Assembly (NCBI RefSeq): GCF_002086485.1
Contig: NZ_MVHF01000001.1
Location: forward strand, 310,001-374,000
Source: Mycobacterium aquaticum
Lineage (GTDB): Bacteria > Actinomycetota > Actinomycetes > Mycobacteriales > Mycobacteriaceae
Length of the DNA: 64,000 bases
Reading direction: 5' to 3'
Shown: positions 42,368 through 52,704 of the stretch, piece by piece
Layout: each line of letters opens with the position of its first letter
Numbering within the stretch: position 1 is the first letter of the stretch
The notes under the pieces: generated by a model
What the model was told of the DNA's origin: nothing
Database searches by the model: none
The model's input: the letters and a program-made list of their open reading frames with translations, nothing else
Position numbers and translations under genes: made by a program

Positions 42368-43908
42368 CAAACCGCATGGTAGACAAGGACTTCGACAAGC
42401 ACCTGGCCGGCGCTTCCCGTCGTGCGTTCCCGCGTGTGGAGCAACACGGTATCGATTACATCCCCGAGAACGAAAGGCGTTCCAGGCCGAGCAACCTCTT
42501 CATTCTGTTGCTGGGCGGCAGCATGACGTTCGGGTTGTTCATCATCGGCTGGTACCCGATCGCCTTTGGTCTCGGCTGGTGGTCGGCGGCGACCTCTATC
42601 GTGGCCGGATCCGCCGTCGGTGCCGTGTTCCTGGGCCTTTCCGGTCTGATGGGGCCGCATTCGGGTACCAACAATCCGGTGTCCAGTGGCGCGTACTTCG
42701 GGGTGGCCGGCCGGTTGATCGGATCAATCCTCGAAGGAACGGCGAGCCTGGCGTTTGCCGCCATCTCGATATGGACCGGCGGCGACGCACTCGCCTCGGC
42801 GCTGATCCGGTTCTTCGACATGCCCGACAACGAGATGGTCCGGCTGGTCGCCTATGCCGTGCTGAGCATCATCGTCACCGTCATTTCCGTCTATGGGCAT
42901 CACAGCATGATGGCGTCGCTGAAGTTCATTCTGCCGACCGCCGGATTGTGCATGGTTGTTGGATTGTTCGTCTACAGCGGGGATTTCAGCGCTTCCTACG
43001 CCGGAACCGGACACTATGCGTTCGGCTCGCAATCGAGCACCTGGCTGGTGTCGGCGTTGCTGTGTGCAGCCACCGTGTCGTCGTATGCGGCCTACGCGGG
43101 GGACTGGACCCGGCACATCCCGGCGTCGAAGTACTCCGACCGCCGGATCGTGCTCACCCTGTTCCTCGGTGGCACGTTCGGAATGGCGGCATGTTTCCTG
43201 TGGGGTGCCTTCACCTCGGCGGCGGCCTTCAATACCGGAGCGGCCGGCGCGGATACCCCGTTTGTGTTCGGCATCGTCAACGTGGTGCCGCTGTGGTACA
43301 TCCCGGCGTTGCTGTACCTTGGCCTGGCCTCGGGCACCACACAGGCCGTCATCAACACCTATGGCACAGGGCTTGACACCAGTGCGATCATCCCGCGGTT
43401 CAACCGGGTTCAGGCGACGTTGCTGGCCTGTGGGCTCGCGACTGTGCTGGTCTACATCGGCCACTTCTACGACAAGATCGAAAGCGGCATGTCGATCTAC
43501 CTACAGCTGCTGGTCTGCTTCTCCATTCCGTGGGTCGTGATCGTGGTCTACGGGCACGTGAAACGGCGCGGCTACTACGACGTCGACGATCTGCAGGTGT
43601 TCAATCGTCGGCTTCGTGGTGGGATCTACTGGTACATAGGAGGATTGAATCCCCCGACGCTGACCCTTTGGTGCATCGCGGCGGTGGTCGGCATGCTGTT
43701 CTCGGTCAACGACGCATATACCGGCCCACTGGCGCCGATGATCGGCGGTATCGACGGCGGCCTGGTCGCGTCGGGCCTGGTCGCGCTGATCGGCTGCCCG
43801 ATCATCCATCGGATCTGGCCGGACCGCGCAGAAGTCTATGGCCCCCAACATATCCCGGGGCGCAACCCCTCGGCCCAGGAGGTGCCCGCCGCGCTCGAAC
43901 CGAGCTGA
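42364..43908 (+). CDS. NCS1-family permease (purine/cytosine/allantoin-type)
   Basis: This 514-residue membrane protein has about 12 TM helices and NCS1 features: an N-terminal GIDYIPENERRSRPSNLFILLLGGSMTFGLFIIGWYPIAFGLGWWSA and LMGPHSGTNNPVSSGAYFGVAGRLIGSI. NCS1 carriers import nucleobases, hydantoins or allantoin, mostly with H+ or Na+. The true start is GTG 42364, which overlaps the previous TGA; the frame opens at 42295 without a ribosome site. It ends the operon and presumably imports its substrate. A strong hairpin follows 14 bp downstream. Confidence 0.9.
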   Translation: MTNRMVDKDFDKHLAGASRRAFPRVEQHGIDYIPENERRSRPSNLFILLLGGSMTFGLFIIGWYPIAFGLGWWSAATSIVAGSAVGAVFLGLSGLMGPHSGTNNPVSSGAYFGVAGRLIGSILEGTASLAFAAISIWTGGDALASALIRFFDMPDNEMVRLVAYAVLSIIVTVISVYGHHSMMASLKFILPTAGLCMVVGLFVYSGDFSASYAGTGHYAFGSQSSTWLVSALLCAATVSSYAAYAGDWTRHIPASKYSDRRIVLTLFLGGTFGMAACFLWGAFTSAAAFNTGAAGADTPFVFGIVNVVPLWYIPALLYLGLASGTTQAVINTYGTGLDTSAIIPRFNRVQATLLACGLATVLVYIGHFYDKIESGMSIYLQLLVCFSIPWVVIVVYGHVKRRGYYDVDDLQVFNRRLRGGIYWYIGGLNPPTLTLWCIAAVVGMLFSVNDAYTGPLAPMIGGIDGGLVASGLVALIGCPIIHRIWPDRAEVYGPQHIPGRNPSAQEVPAALEPS

Positions 43909-43922
43909 TCGCGGCGAAATAC

Positions 43923-43960
43923 GATCGGGCGGGTACGCAACGGTGCGTAGCCGCCCGATC
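43923..43960 (+). terminator. Long hairpin at the end of the NCS1 operon
   Basis: Two 17-nt arms (43923-43939 and 43944-43960) pair with a single mismatch around the loop ACGG, starting 14 nt after the stop codon. No U-tract follows. Lying between convergent genes, it could terminate from both sides. A second inverted repeat (GGCTCTCAGC / GCTGAGAGCC) follows inside the end of the convergent gene. Confidence 0.75.
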
Positions 43961-44587
43961 TCATGTGCGTTCGGCTCTCAGCAGCCACATGGGCCGCTGA
44001 GAGCCGGCTCGCAATCTCCTGCCCCAACTCGACGATGCGATGGCGGCCTCCTCGGCAGGGCGCACCCCATCGATCCGCAGTCCCGCAGCGGCATACGGTT
44101 TCGCCAGATGCGCGACGTCATCGGCACGCCCGACAGCACGCAGGCCGGAGGCGCCGTCGTGGTCGATCACCGAGAACACCATCTGGAGTCGTGCGCCCGA
44201 TTTCATGATGCGTGCCACCATCTGAAGCACCGTCGGGTCGGGTACCAGCAATCCACGTAGCAACGAACCCCAGGGAAAATTGACCGTCACGTCGTCGGCG
44301 GTAGCGGTCAGCTCGGAGGGCAATCGCTCCACCGCGGCGGTGACGAACAATGCGTTCGACACGCCGCGGGGGCCAGGTCGCGCGGCGCGGCGGGACGCCT
44401 CCGCCATGCCTGCGGCGTTGGCGTCGATGCCGACCGCCAAACACTTGTCGTCGGCCGCGGCCGCGGCCAGCACGGCCTTGCCGTCACCCGTCCCGAGATC
44501 GATCAGTAGCTTCTGGTACCCGGTCGTCAGGTCGGCGAATCACCCGACGTCGACATCGCGGATCTTCTTGCCGGAGACGATTCTCAT
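43961..44587 (-). pseudogene. 16S rRNA A1408 methyltransferase-like gene (KamB/Kgm-type) with in-frame TGA
   Basis: The downstream frame matches the aminoglycoside-resistance 16S rRNA (adenine-1408) methyltransferases of the KamB group: LIDLGTGDGKAVLAAAAADDKCLAVGIDAN (SAM site), NALFVTAAVERLP, VTVNFPWGSLLRGLL and WGRRLRAGSQRPMWLLR. Reading from ATG 44587 gives MRIVSGKKIRDVDVG, then TGA (44540-44542), then FADLTTGYQKLLIDLGTGDGK. No ATG, GTG or TTG lies between the TGA and the SAM-binding motif; the next GTG (44473) would delete it. The gene therefore looks inactivated by one nonsense change (TGG to TGA would restore a Trp). A sequencing error or readthrough remains possible. Total length with the stop ignored (~208 residues) fits the family. 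Confidence 0.8.
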
Positions 44588-44744
44588 TCGGGCACGGTAA
44601 CCACGGCCGCCCGCCAGCGCATCTGAATTTCTGGCACGGTCTCGACTCGGTTACAGATGGATACCGGAACGTTTGACGGCAAACCACGCGCGCCGCTGTA
44701 GCAACTATTGTCACAGGCGTTAGGCGTTAGCCGGAAGGTAGGAC

Positions 44745-46055
44745 ATGACGACACCACGTCGGCTGGCGGCGATGGCGGCTGCCTCGGCCGCGACAATCAC
44801 TCTCGCCGTACCGCTTCCGCGCGCGGTTGCCGACCCGTGCTCCATGCCGACCTCGACGCCATCGGCACGCTCCGCGGCCCCGGCACTGCCGTCGTTGCCG
44901 ATCCTGCATCTGCCGATCGGCCGCAAACCGGTCAGCACGGCCAGCACCCCGGAAGCAGCGAAGGACACCGCCGTCGCCCCGAACACCGCTGCCCGCGCCG
45001 CGGCCGCCCCGTCGGCGTCGCCCGCAGCCACCGTGGGGTGGATCACCGGGCCGAGCAGCGACAGTTACAGCCGGTTCGGAATCTCCGGTGCCGACCTCGG
45101 AATCATGTGGGACAACGGGCAATCCGGCGCAGGCAATCAAGTGTTGATGGCATTCGGTGACACCTTCGGCAATTGCAGTGTGCCAGATCAGGAGTGGCGC
45201 AAGAACACGCTGTTTCGCAGCTTCGACCGCAACCTCGCCGACGGCATGACGATCCCGAACCCGGTGCCCGGCAACGTGTATGCCGGCTCACCCGTCGACG
45301 CCGCCCGCCCCAACTTCTCGCGCCAGGTGATCCAGAGCCTCGGCCTCGCGGCCACCGAGGTGACCATCATTCCGACCGCCGGAATCTCGGTCGGCACAAC
45401 GCAGTACGTGAACTTCATGTCCGTCAGCCAGTGGGGTTCTCCCGGACAGTGGTCGACGAACTTCTCTGCCGTGGCGGTGTCGAACGACAACGGCGAAACG
45501 TGGACGGTGCCGGTGACGAGTATCCGGCCGAGCTGGTTCAACACCGTCCCCGGTGTCGCGTTCACCTGGGGTGACCAGAACTTCCAGATGGGCGCCTACC
45601 TGCGCAGCGGTGGGTACGTCTACGCCTACGGCACCGGGGCGGGGCGCGGCGGGATGCCGTTCCTGTCGCGGGTGGTGGAGAGCGCGGTCGCCGACAAGTC
45701 CGCCTACGAGTACTACACGCCGTTCGGCTGGCTCAGAGGTTTCCCGTTCCTGGCCGTGCAGGTGGTGTGGGCACCCGGCAGCGAGATGTCGGTGGCGTGG
45801 AACGACTACCTGAAGAAGTTCGTCATGCTGTACACCAACACGACCTCGGCCGTGGTGATGCGCACCGCCGACAAGCCGGAAGGGCCGTGGAGCCAGGCGA
45901 AGACGATCGTCAGCTCGACCGCGGTGCCCGGCGGCATCTACGCGCCCTATATCCACCCGTGGTCCACCGGCAGCGACCTGTACTTCACGCTGTCGCGCTG
46001 GTCTGACTACAGCGTGATGTTGATGCGCACCTCGCTGGGCACATCGAGTACCTAG
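44745..46055 (+). CDS. Secreted DUF4185 protein (second of three)
   Basis: This 436-residue protein has a signal peptide (MTTPRRLAAMAAASAATITLAV..RAVA, cleaved before DPCSMP), an Ala/Pro linker and a DUF4185 domain from GWITGPSSDS onward. It is colinear with the first copy at 21028: SGADLGIMWDNG, MAFGDTFGNCSVPDQEWRKNTLFRS, NFSAVAVSNDNGETW, DQNFQMGAYL and GGIYAPYIHPWSTGSDLYFTLSRWSDYSVMLM. The two are clearly recent paralogues. A role in trimming cell-wall arabinan is inferred from the family (GH183). AAGGTAGGA before the ATG supports the start. Its stop overlaps the convergent DUF1918 stop. Confidence 0.86.
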   Translation: MTTPRRLAAMAAASAATITLAVPLPRAVADPCSMPTSTPSARSAAPALPSLPILHLPIGRKPVSTASTPEAAKDTAVAPNTAARAAAAPSASPAATVGWITGPSSDSYSRFGISGADLGIMWDNGQSGAGNQVLMAFGDTFGNCSVPDQEWRKNTLFRSFDRNLADGMTIPNPVPGNVYAGSPVDAARPNFSRQVIQSLGLAATEVTIIPTAGISVGTTQYVNFMSVSQWGSPGQWSTNFSAVAVSNDNGETWTVPVTSIRPSWFNTVPGVAFTWGDQNFQMGAYLRSGGYVYAYGTGAGRGGMPFLSRVVESAVADKSAYEYYTPFGWLRGFPFLAVQVVWAPGSEMSVAWNDYLKKFVMLYTNTTSAVVMRTADKPEGPWSQAKTIVSSTAVPGGIYAPYIHPWSTGSDLYFTLSRWSDYSVMLMRTSLGTSST

Positions 46056-46273
46056 TGTTTCGCGCGGTCGGCCGCCCGCGCGTGTTCAGCCGCCGATACG
46101 ACCAACGCATCGGTGCCGGGATAGATCGTCGCTTCGTGTCCGTTTCCGAGCCACCGGACTTCGTACGGGGGAGAGCCGTCCTCGGCGCGGACCCCGATGA
46201 TCTCGGCGTGCTGCTCGTGCTGGTCGGTGGTTGTGCCTTTCACAACCAGGAAATCGCCGACATGCGCTTTCAT
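46052..46273 (-). CDS. DUF1918 small protein
   Basis: This 73-residue protein (MKAHVGDFLVVKG...) is a typical DUF1918 member, a small SH3-like barrel common in actinobacteria. The middle reads EIIGVRAEDGSPPYEVRWLGNGHEATIYPGTDALVV, including the family's PPYxVRW motif. The function is unknown. ATG 46273 is preceded by GGGAGCGG; the frame extends upstream to 46444, but the added part is not family-like. The stop codons of this gene and the DUF4185 gene overlap. Confidence 0.88.
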   Translation of the reverse strand: MKAHVGDFLVVKGTTTDQHEQHAEIIGVRAEDGSPPYEVRWLGNGHEATIYPGTDALVVSAAEHARAADRAKH

Positions 46274-46340
46274 CGTCCGCTCCCTTCGCCTACTCGGCGG
46301 ACTCTTCCATCGTGCGCGCACCGATGGCGATGCGGAACCC

Positions 46341-47081
46341 TTATCCCGCGGTCTTTCCGGCGTCGACGATGTACACCGCGCCGTGCACGGCAGCGGCGTC
46401 GTCACTGGCGAGAAATGCGATGGTCTTGGCGACGTCGGCGACATCCATCATTCCGCGGGGCGCGGCGATGCGCATGATCAGATTCCAGTCGGCGTCCTCG
46501 GGTGCGGCGAATTCGGTGGTCTGCGGGGTCAGCATGCCGCCGGGGCAGACCGCATTGACGCGCAGGCGCTCGGAGGTGAACTCGATCGCGAGCGCACGGG
46601 TCAGCCCGACCAGGCCGTGCTTGGCAGCGCAGTAGCCCGCCGAATAGACCTCGCCCTCGATCCCGGCGATCGACGCGACGTTGACGATGTTGCCGCCGGT
46701 CTCCAGCAGATGCGGCAGGGCCGCCCGACAGAGAAAGAACGGGCCGTTGAGGTTGACGGCCAGATCCTTGGCCCAGTCCTCGTCGGTCATCGAGATGGTG
46801 TGGCGCATCTGGTGAAAACCCGCGACGTTGATCAGTGCGTCGAGCCTGCCGAATTCCTCGACACAGCGGGCGACGGCCTGGTTGCAAGCCTCGGCGGAGG
46901 CGATGTCCACCGACGCGTACGTGCCGCCGGGTACCTCGGTGAACACCTCGGTCATCCGCGCGGCGTCGCGGGCGACGCCGAACACCGAAGCTCCCCGCTC
47001 GGCGAACAACCGCGATACTGCGGCGCCCAATCCCGACGATGCACCCGTGACCAATGCGACCTTGCCGCTCAGCTGACTCAT
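46341..47081 (-). CDS. Short-chain dehydrogenase/reductase
   Basis: This 246-residue classical SDR has the NAD(P) motif VTGASSGLGAAV (12-23), NVAGF in place of NNAG, the catalytic Ser in NVASIAG, and YCAAK (YxxxK). The C-terminus ends VHGAVYIVDAGKTAG. It should oxidise or reduce a secondary alcohol/ketone; the substrate is unknown. It follows the ABC importer operon by 13 bp on the same strand and may be its last gene. Confidence 0.88.
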   Translation of the reverse strand: MSQLSGKVALVTGASSGLGAAVSRLFAERGASVFGVARDAARMTEVFTEVPGGTYASVDIASAEACNQAVARCVEEFGRLDALINVAGFHQMRHTISMTDEDWAKDLAVNLNGPFFLCRAALPHLLETGGNIVNVASIAGIEGEVYSAGYCAAKHGLVGLTRALAIEFTSERLRVNAVCPGGMLTPQTTEFAAPEDADWNLIMRIAAPRGMMDVADVAKTIAFLASDDAAAVHGAVYIVDAGKTAG

Positions 47082-47094
47082 GCCGTAGACCTTG

Positions 47095-48653
<1,559 letters not shown>

Positions 48654-48657
<4 letters not shown>

Positions 48658-49532
48658 TGCCTGCCCGCCCTTCTGGCCTCGATCATGGTGCGCTGCTTGG
48701 GATCCAGCACATCCCGAAGCCCGTCGCCGAACAGGTTGAACGCAAGCACCGTCACGAAGATGGCGGCACCGGGGAACACCGCCATCCACCAAGCCAGCGT
48801 GACGAAGCCCTGAGCGTCGAAGATCATCCGGCCCAGAGACGGTTGCGGTGGCTGGATGCCCAAGCCCAGGAACGACAATGACGCCTCGGCGAGGATCGCG
48901 AAGGCCAGGGACAGCGAGAGCTGAACGATCAGCGGCCCGGCGATGTTCGGCACGATGTGGCGGGTCAGAATGTAGCCGTCGCCCGTGCCCATGGTCCGGG
49001 ATACCGCGACGAATGGTTCGACGCGCACGCTCAGTGTGCTGGCCCGCGCGACGCGCGCGAAGATCGGCGTGTAGACGACACCGATGGCGAGCATGGTGGT
49101 GGTGATGCCCGGCCCCAGGATCGCCACGATGGCCAGCGCGAGCAACAACACGGGGAATGCGAACATCACGTCGACGACCCGCATCACGACAGCGTCCACC
49201 CAGCCGCTGCGATAGCCGGCGACCACCCCGATCGTCACCCCGACGACTGCGGCGAACGCCACGCTCACCACCGCGACCCGCATCGATGCCTGCACCGCCA
49301 CCAGCACGCGCGACAACACGTCACGGCCGAGCTCGTCGGTGCCGAACCAGTGCGATCCGCTGGGCGGCTGCAGCGCATCGGGCACGTCGATGTCGTTGAT
49401 GCCGAACGGGGTGATCCACTGCGCGGCGACCGCGATGACCACGACGGCCAGCAGCACGACGGCACTGATCGCGGTCACAGGATTGGACAGCAGCAGCCGC
49501 CAGGAGGAGACCCGACCCTCGGTGACTGTCAT
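48654..49532 (-). CDS. ABC importer permease, DppC-type
   Basis: This 292-residue permease has six TM segments and the DppC N-terminal helix followed by HWFGTDELGRDVLSRVLVA, the hallmark of the DppC/OppC family. The EAA loop AVSRTMGTGDGYILTRHIVPNIAGPLIVQ contacts the ATPase. Its ATG overlaps the DppB stop and its stop overlaps the ATPase start. Confidence 0.92.
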
Positions 49533-50506
49533 GACAGCCGGATCCTCGGGTCGACCACCGCGTACAACACGTCGACAATCAGGTTGATCAGCAGGAACAA
49601 CACCGCGATGAGCAGCACCGCACCCTGGATGACCGGATAGTCGCGGGCCGCAACGGAATTGAACACGAGCCGACCCAGCCCCGGCCAGGCGAACACCACC
49701 TCGACGACGATGACCCCGCCGAGGATGGTGGCCAGCTGGATACCGGTGATGGTCAGCACCGGTAGCAGCGCATTGCGCACGATGTGGCGAAACGTGATCA
49801 CCGGTGGCGCAAGGCCTTTCGATTTCGCGGTGCGCACGTACCCCATGGCCGTGACCTCCAGGACCGCCGACCGCACGTAGCGGGTCATGATCGCGGCGGC
49901 GACCAGTCCCACCGTGAGCCCGGGCAGGATGATGTGCCGCAGCCAGCCACCCGGGTCGCTGAACAGCGGGCGGTATCCCGACGTCGGCAGCCAGCCCAGC
50001 GTCGACGCGAAGACCCCGATCAGCAGGATGCCCATCCAGAAATCGGGAATGGACACGCCGAACTGGCTGGCTATGCGCACGATCGCGTCGCTGGCCCTGC
50101 CTTCGTGCAGGGCCGACCAGATGCCGGCAGGCAAGGCGATCAGCAGGGCGATGCCGATGCCGACCAGGCCAAGTGACACCGTGGCCGGAAGTCGTTCCAG
50201 CAGTGTGACGGTCACCGGGTCACCGTTGCGGAAACTGACCCCCAGGTTCCCGGTGAATGCCGAGCCGAGGTAGGTGAAGAACTGCTCGACGATCGGCCGG
50301 TCCATCCCACTGGCCGAGCGCAGCGCCGCATAGGCCTCAGGGGTGTAGCGCGTGCCCAGCGCGATCCGGACCGGATCACCGGGCACCAGGTGCGCCAACG
50401 CGAACACCACGATCAGCACGCCGACGAGCACCACCGCGGAGTGCAACAGACGCCGTGCCAGGAACACCACGACCGGATGATCGGCTGCCAACTTGCCCAC
50501 ATTCAT
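49529..50506 (-). CDS. ABC importer permease, DppB-type
   Basis: This 325-residue permease starts with a single TM helix (LLHSAVVLVGVLIVVFALAHLVPGDPVRIALG), as DppB proteins do. It then has the EAA loop YVRTAKSKGLAPPVITFRHIVRNALLPVLTITG and the final GLGRLVFNSVAARDYPVIQGAVLLIAVLF. ATG 50506 overlaps the binding-protein TGA. With DppC it forms the channel for a peptide, nickel or related ligand. Confidence 0.92.
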   Translation of the reverse strand: MNVGKLAADHPVVVFLARRLLHSAVVLVGVLIVVFALAHLVPGDPVRIALGTRYTPEAYAALRSASGMDRPIVEQFFTYLGSAFTGNLGVSFRNGDPVTVTLLERLPATVSLGLVGIGIALLIALPAGIWSALHEGRASDAIVRIASQFGVSIPDFWMGILLIGVFASTLGWLPTSGYRPLFSDPGGWLRHIILPGLTVGLVAAAIMTRYVRSAVLEVTAMGYVRTAKSKGLAPPVITFRHIVRNALLPVLTITGIQLATILGGVIVVEVVFAWPGLGRLVFNSVAARDYPVIQGAVLLIAVLFLLINLIVDVLYAVVDPRIRLS

Positions 50507-52041
50507 GTCGTCCCACCCCGATTCAGGCTTGCGCTGCGGAACCGGACGGCTCCGTCGCGCCGCGCGTCGTACCCCGACAGATTCGTTGCCCACGCCTCGA
50601 TCACCGACGGGTTGTACAGGTAGATGTAGCTGACCTCGTCGGCGATGCGGGTTGCCGCCCTGGCGTAGATGGATTTTCGGGTGGCGACATCGGTCTCGAC
50701 CCGCCCGGCGTCGAGGAGTTGGTCGACCTCGGGATCGGAGAACTTCTGCGCATTGCTGGTGCCGCCGGAATGGTGCTGGGCGTAGTAGAAGTCGTCAGGG
50801 TCGATGTTGCCGAGCCAGCCCATCATCAACATGTCGAAATGCCCGTTGTTCTGTTCGTCGAGCCAGGTGGCGAAGTCGACCGGGCGGATGTGCACTGTGA
50901 TACCAAGCGGGGCAAGGTTGTCCGCGATGATCTGGGCGGCAGTCACGGTCTCGGGATACTCGCTGGTGACCAGCATGTCGAGGTCCTTCGGTGCGCCACC
51001 CGCCTCCTGCAGCAGACGTTTCGCTTCATCGAGATCGTGGCGGTAGCGGTGATAGTCGGTGTACCACGCGTTGCCCTGCGGGATGGCGAGCTGGTTGGTG
51101 GTCGCGGTGCGGTACGTGGTGGCCGCGGTGATCGAATCCCGGTCGATCGCATAGGCGATGGCCTGCCTGACCCGGACATCGTTCCACGGCTTGCGGGCTT
51201 CGTTGAGCGCCAGGTACCAGTAATCATTGCTGGGTGTGACCGCGAGATGCAGCGAATCGTCTTCGCGCAGTTCGCTGACGCGTTGCGGGGGAATCGAATC
51301 GGTCCAGTCGACTTCACCGGCCTGCAGTGCCGAGAGTGCGGTCGACGGTTCGGAGATGAACCGGAACGTCACCCCGGCCACCGGGGGTGCTCCGGCCCAG
51401 TAGCGCGGGTTGGCCTTCAACGTGATGGAGTCGCCGCTCTTGCGTGACACGAACGAGAACGGCCCGGTGCCGATCGGATGCGTGGCGATCTGCCCGCTTT
51501 CGACGTTGTTGCGTTGCACGATCGCCATGCCCTTGAAGCCACCGAGATTGGTCAGCAGATTGGGCGTCGGATGTTTGACGGTGATCCGCACGGTCGCGGG
51601 ATCCACCGCGCCGACTGCGGCGACCGCGCTGAACTTGTCCGCGTTGGTCAGCTTCTGGTCGATGATGCGCCGATACGAGTACACGACGTCCTCGGCGGTC
51701 AGTGGGCTGCCGTCGTGCCAGGTCACCTCGGGGCGCAGGTGAAACGTCCAGGTCAACTGGTCGGGGCTGACCTCCCACGACGTTGCCAGCGCCGGTCCCA
51801 TCTGCAGATTCGCGTCCGGTTCGACCAGCGTGTCGAACACGTTCTCCAGCACCTCGAACGAGAAGTACGCACTGGTCCGCTGCGGGTCGAGTTGGTCGGG
51901 CTCACCGGCGATGGCGGCGATCAGATAGCCCGACGCCTCGCCGCCGAGGTCGACGCGGCTGCCGGCCGAGCAGGCCGACAGTACGAGCGCCAGGACGGCT
52001 GTCACCGCGCTCAACGTTCTCACCACTGGTCGTGTGGTCAC
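50503..52041 (-). CDS. ABC importer substrate-binding lipoprotein (SBP_bac_5)
   Basis: This 512-residue lipoprotein (lipobox LVLSAC) is a class C/5 solute-binding protein of the peptide/nickel group. It has the EPDQLDPQRTSAYFSFEVLENVFDTL opening, WTFHLRPEVTWHDGSPLTAEDVVYSYRR, IGTGPFSFV and FDMLMMGWLGNIDPDDFY. It delivers its ligand to DppB/DppC. The ligand is not evident; a peptide, opine or amine-type compound is possible. GTG 52041 is preceded by GGAGAG. It is the first gene of a four-gene operon in which each junction overlaps by 4 nt. Confidence 0.92.
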   Translation of the reverse strand: MTTRPVVRTLSAVTAVLALVLSACSAGSRVDLGGEASGYLIAAIAGEPDQLDPQRTSAYFSFEVLENVFDTLVEPDANLQMGPALATSWEVSPDQLTWTFHLRPEVTWHDGSPLTAEDVVYSYRRIIDQKLTNADKFSAVAAVGAVDPATVRITVKHPTPNLLTNLGGFKGMAIVQRNNVESGQIATHPIGTGPFSFVSRKSGDSITLKANPRYWAGAPPVAGVTFRFISEPSTALSALQAGEVDWTDSIPPQRVSELREDDSLHLAVTPSNDYWYLALNEARKPWNDVRVRQAIAYAIDRDSITAATTYRTATTNQLAIPQGNAWYTDYHRYRHDLDEAKRLLQEAGGAPKDLDMLVTSEYPETVTAAQIIADNLAPLGITVHIRPVDFATWLDEQNNGHFDMLMMGWLGNIDPDDFYYAQHHSGGTSNAQKFSDPEVDQLLDAGRVETDVATRKSIYARAATRIADEVSYIYLYNPSVIEAWATNLSGYDARRDGAVRFRSASLNRGGTT

Positions 52042-52170
52042 GATCTCTCCAGGATCACCGCGGGCGATCCGTCAGTACGCTCACCCGCTGGGGCCGTCGC
52101 CGGGCCCGACCGAAACGTCGGTGGACCATACCGGTGACGACGCTGATGAAGACTGCGATACTCACCCATT

Positions 52171-52704
52171 GTGACCTTCAAGCGCACGGCTGCCGCGACC
52201 GCCCTGGCCTGGACCCTCGGAATCGGACTCAGCCTGGGGTTTGCCGGCCCGGCTCAGGCGGACCCCGTGATGCAGGGTGTCTACACCTACACCCAGGACG
52301 GACTCGACCCGCAGACCTTCACGGTGTACCCGTCGTGCGTGCCGGTGGTCGGGGATCTGCGCGAGCCGCTGGAGCTGGCGGTGGCGTGCCGGTTGCACGT
52401 CGCGACGAGCTCCGAGCTCAAGGGCGGAGATGCCCGGTTGACGGGCGGGCTGTGGACATATTCGACGACGACGGCCGAGGGCATGCAGTGTCCCGATGGC
52501 AGCTGGGCCCCGACCACCGAGGTCTACAAATTCGATGACGTGGCGATGACGGGTACGCGATCGGTGTTCCACAATGCGGTCTGCGGACTGCAGCCCGGCG
52601 AGCAGAGCGTGCCGTTCAAGCTGGCGTACAAAGAGCCGTTGCCCATGCCGGTCAAGGTCTATCCGCTGGACTGCGAGCCCTGGGGCTTGCGGTTGTGCAC
52701 GTGA
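52171..52704 (+). CDS. Secreted protein of unknown function
   Basis: This 177-residue protein has a Sec signal peptide (KRTAAATALAWTLGIGLSLGFAGPAQA, cleaved before DPVMQG). The mature domain has six Cys (PSCVPVV, VACRLH, MQCPDG, AVCGLQ, LDCEPW, RLCT) that suggest three disulfides, and a pattern QGVYTYTQDGLDPQTFTVYPSCVPVVGDLR found in mycobacterial secreted hypotheticals. The start is GTG 52171. The TGA overlaps the start of the third DUF4185 gene, so the two are translationally coupled. Confidence 0.8.
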   Translation: MTFKRTAAATALAWTLGIGLSLGFAGPAQADPVMQGVYTYTQDGLDPQTFTVYPSCVPVVGDLREPLELAVACRLHVATSSELKGGDARLTGGLWTYSTTTAEGMQCPDGSWAPTTEVYKFDDVAMTGTRSVFHNAVCGLQPGEQSVPFKLAYKEPLPMPVKVYPLDCEPWGLRLCT

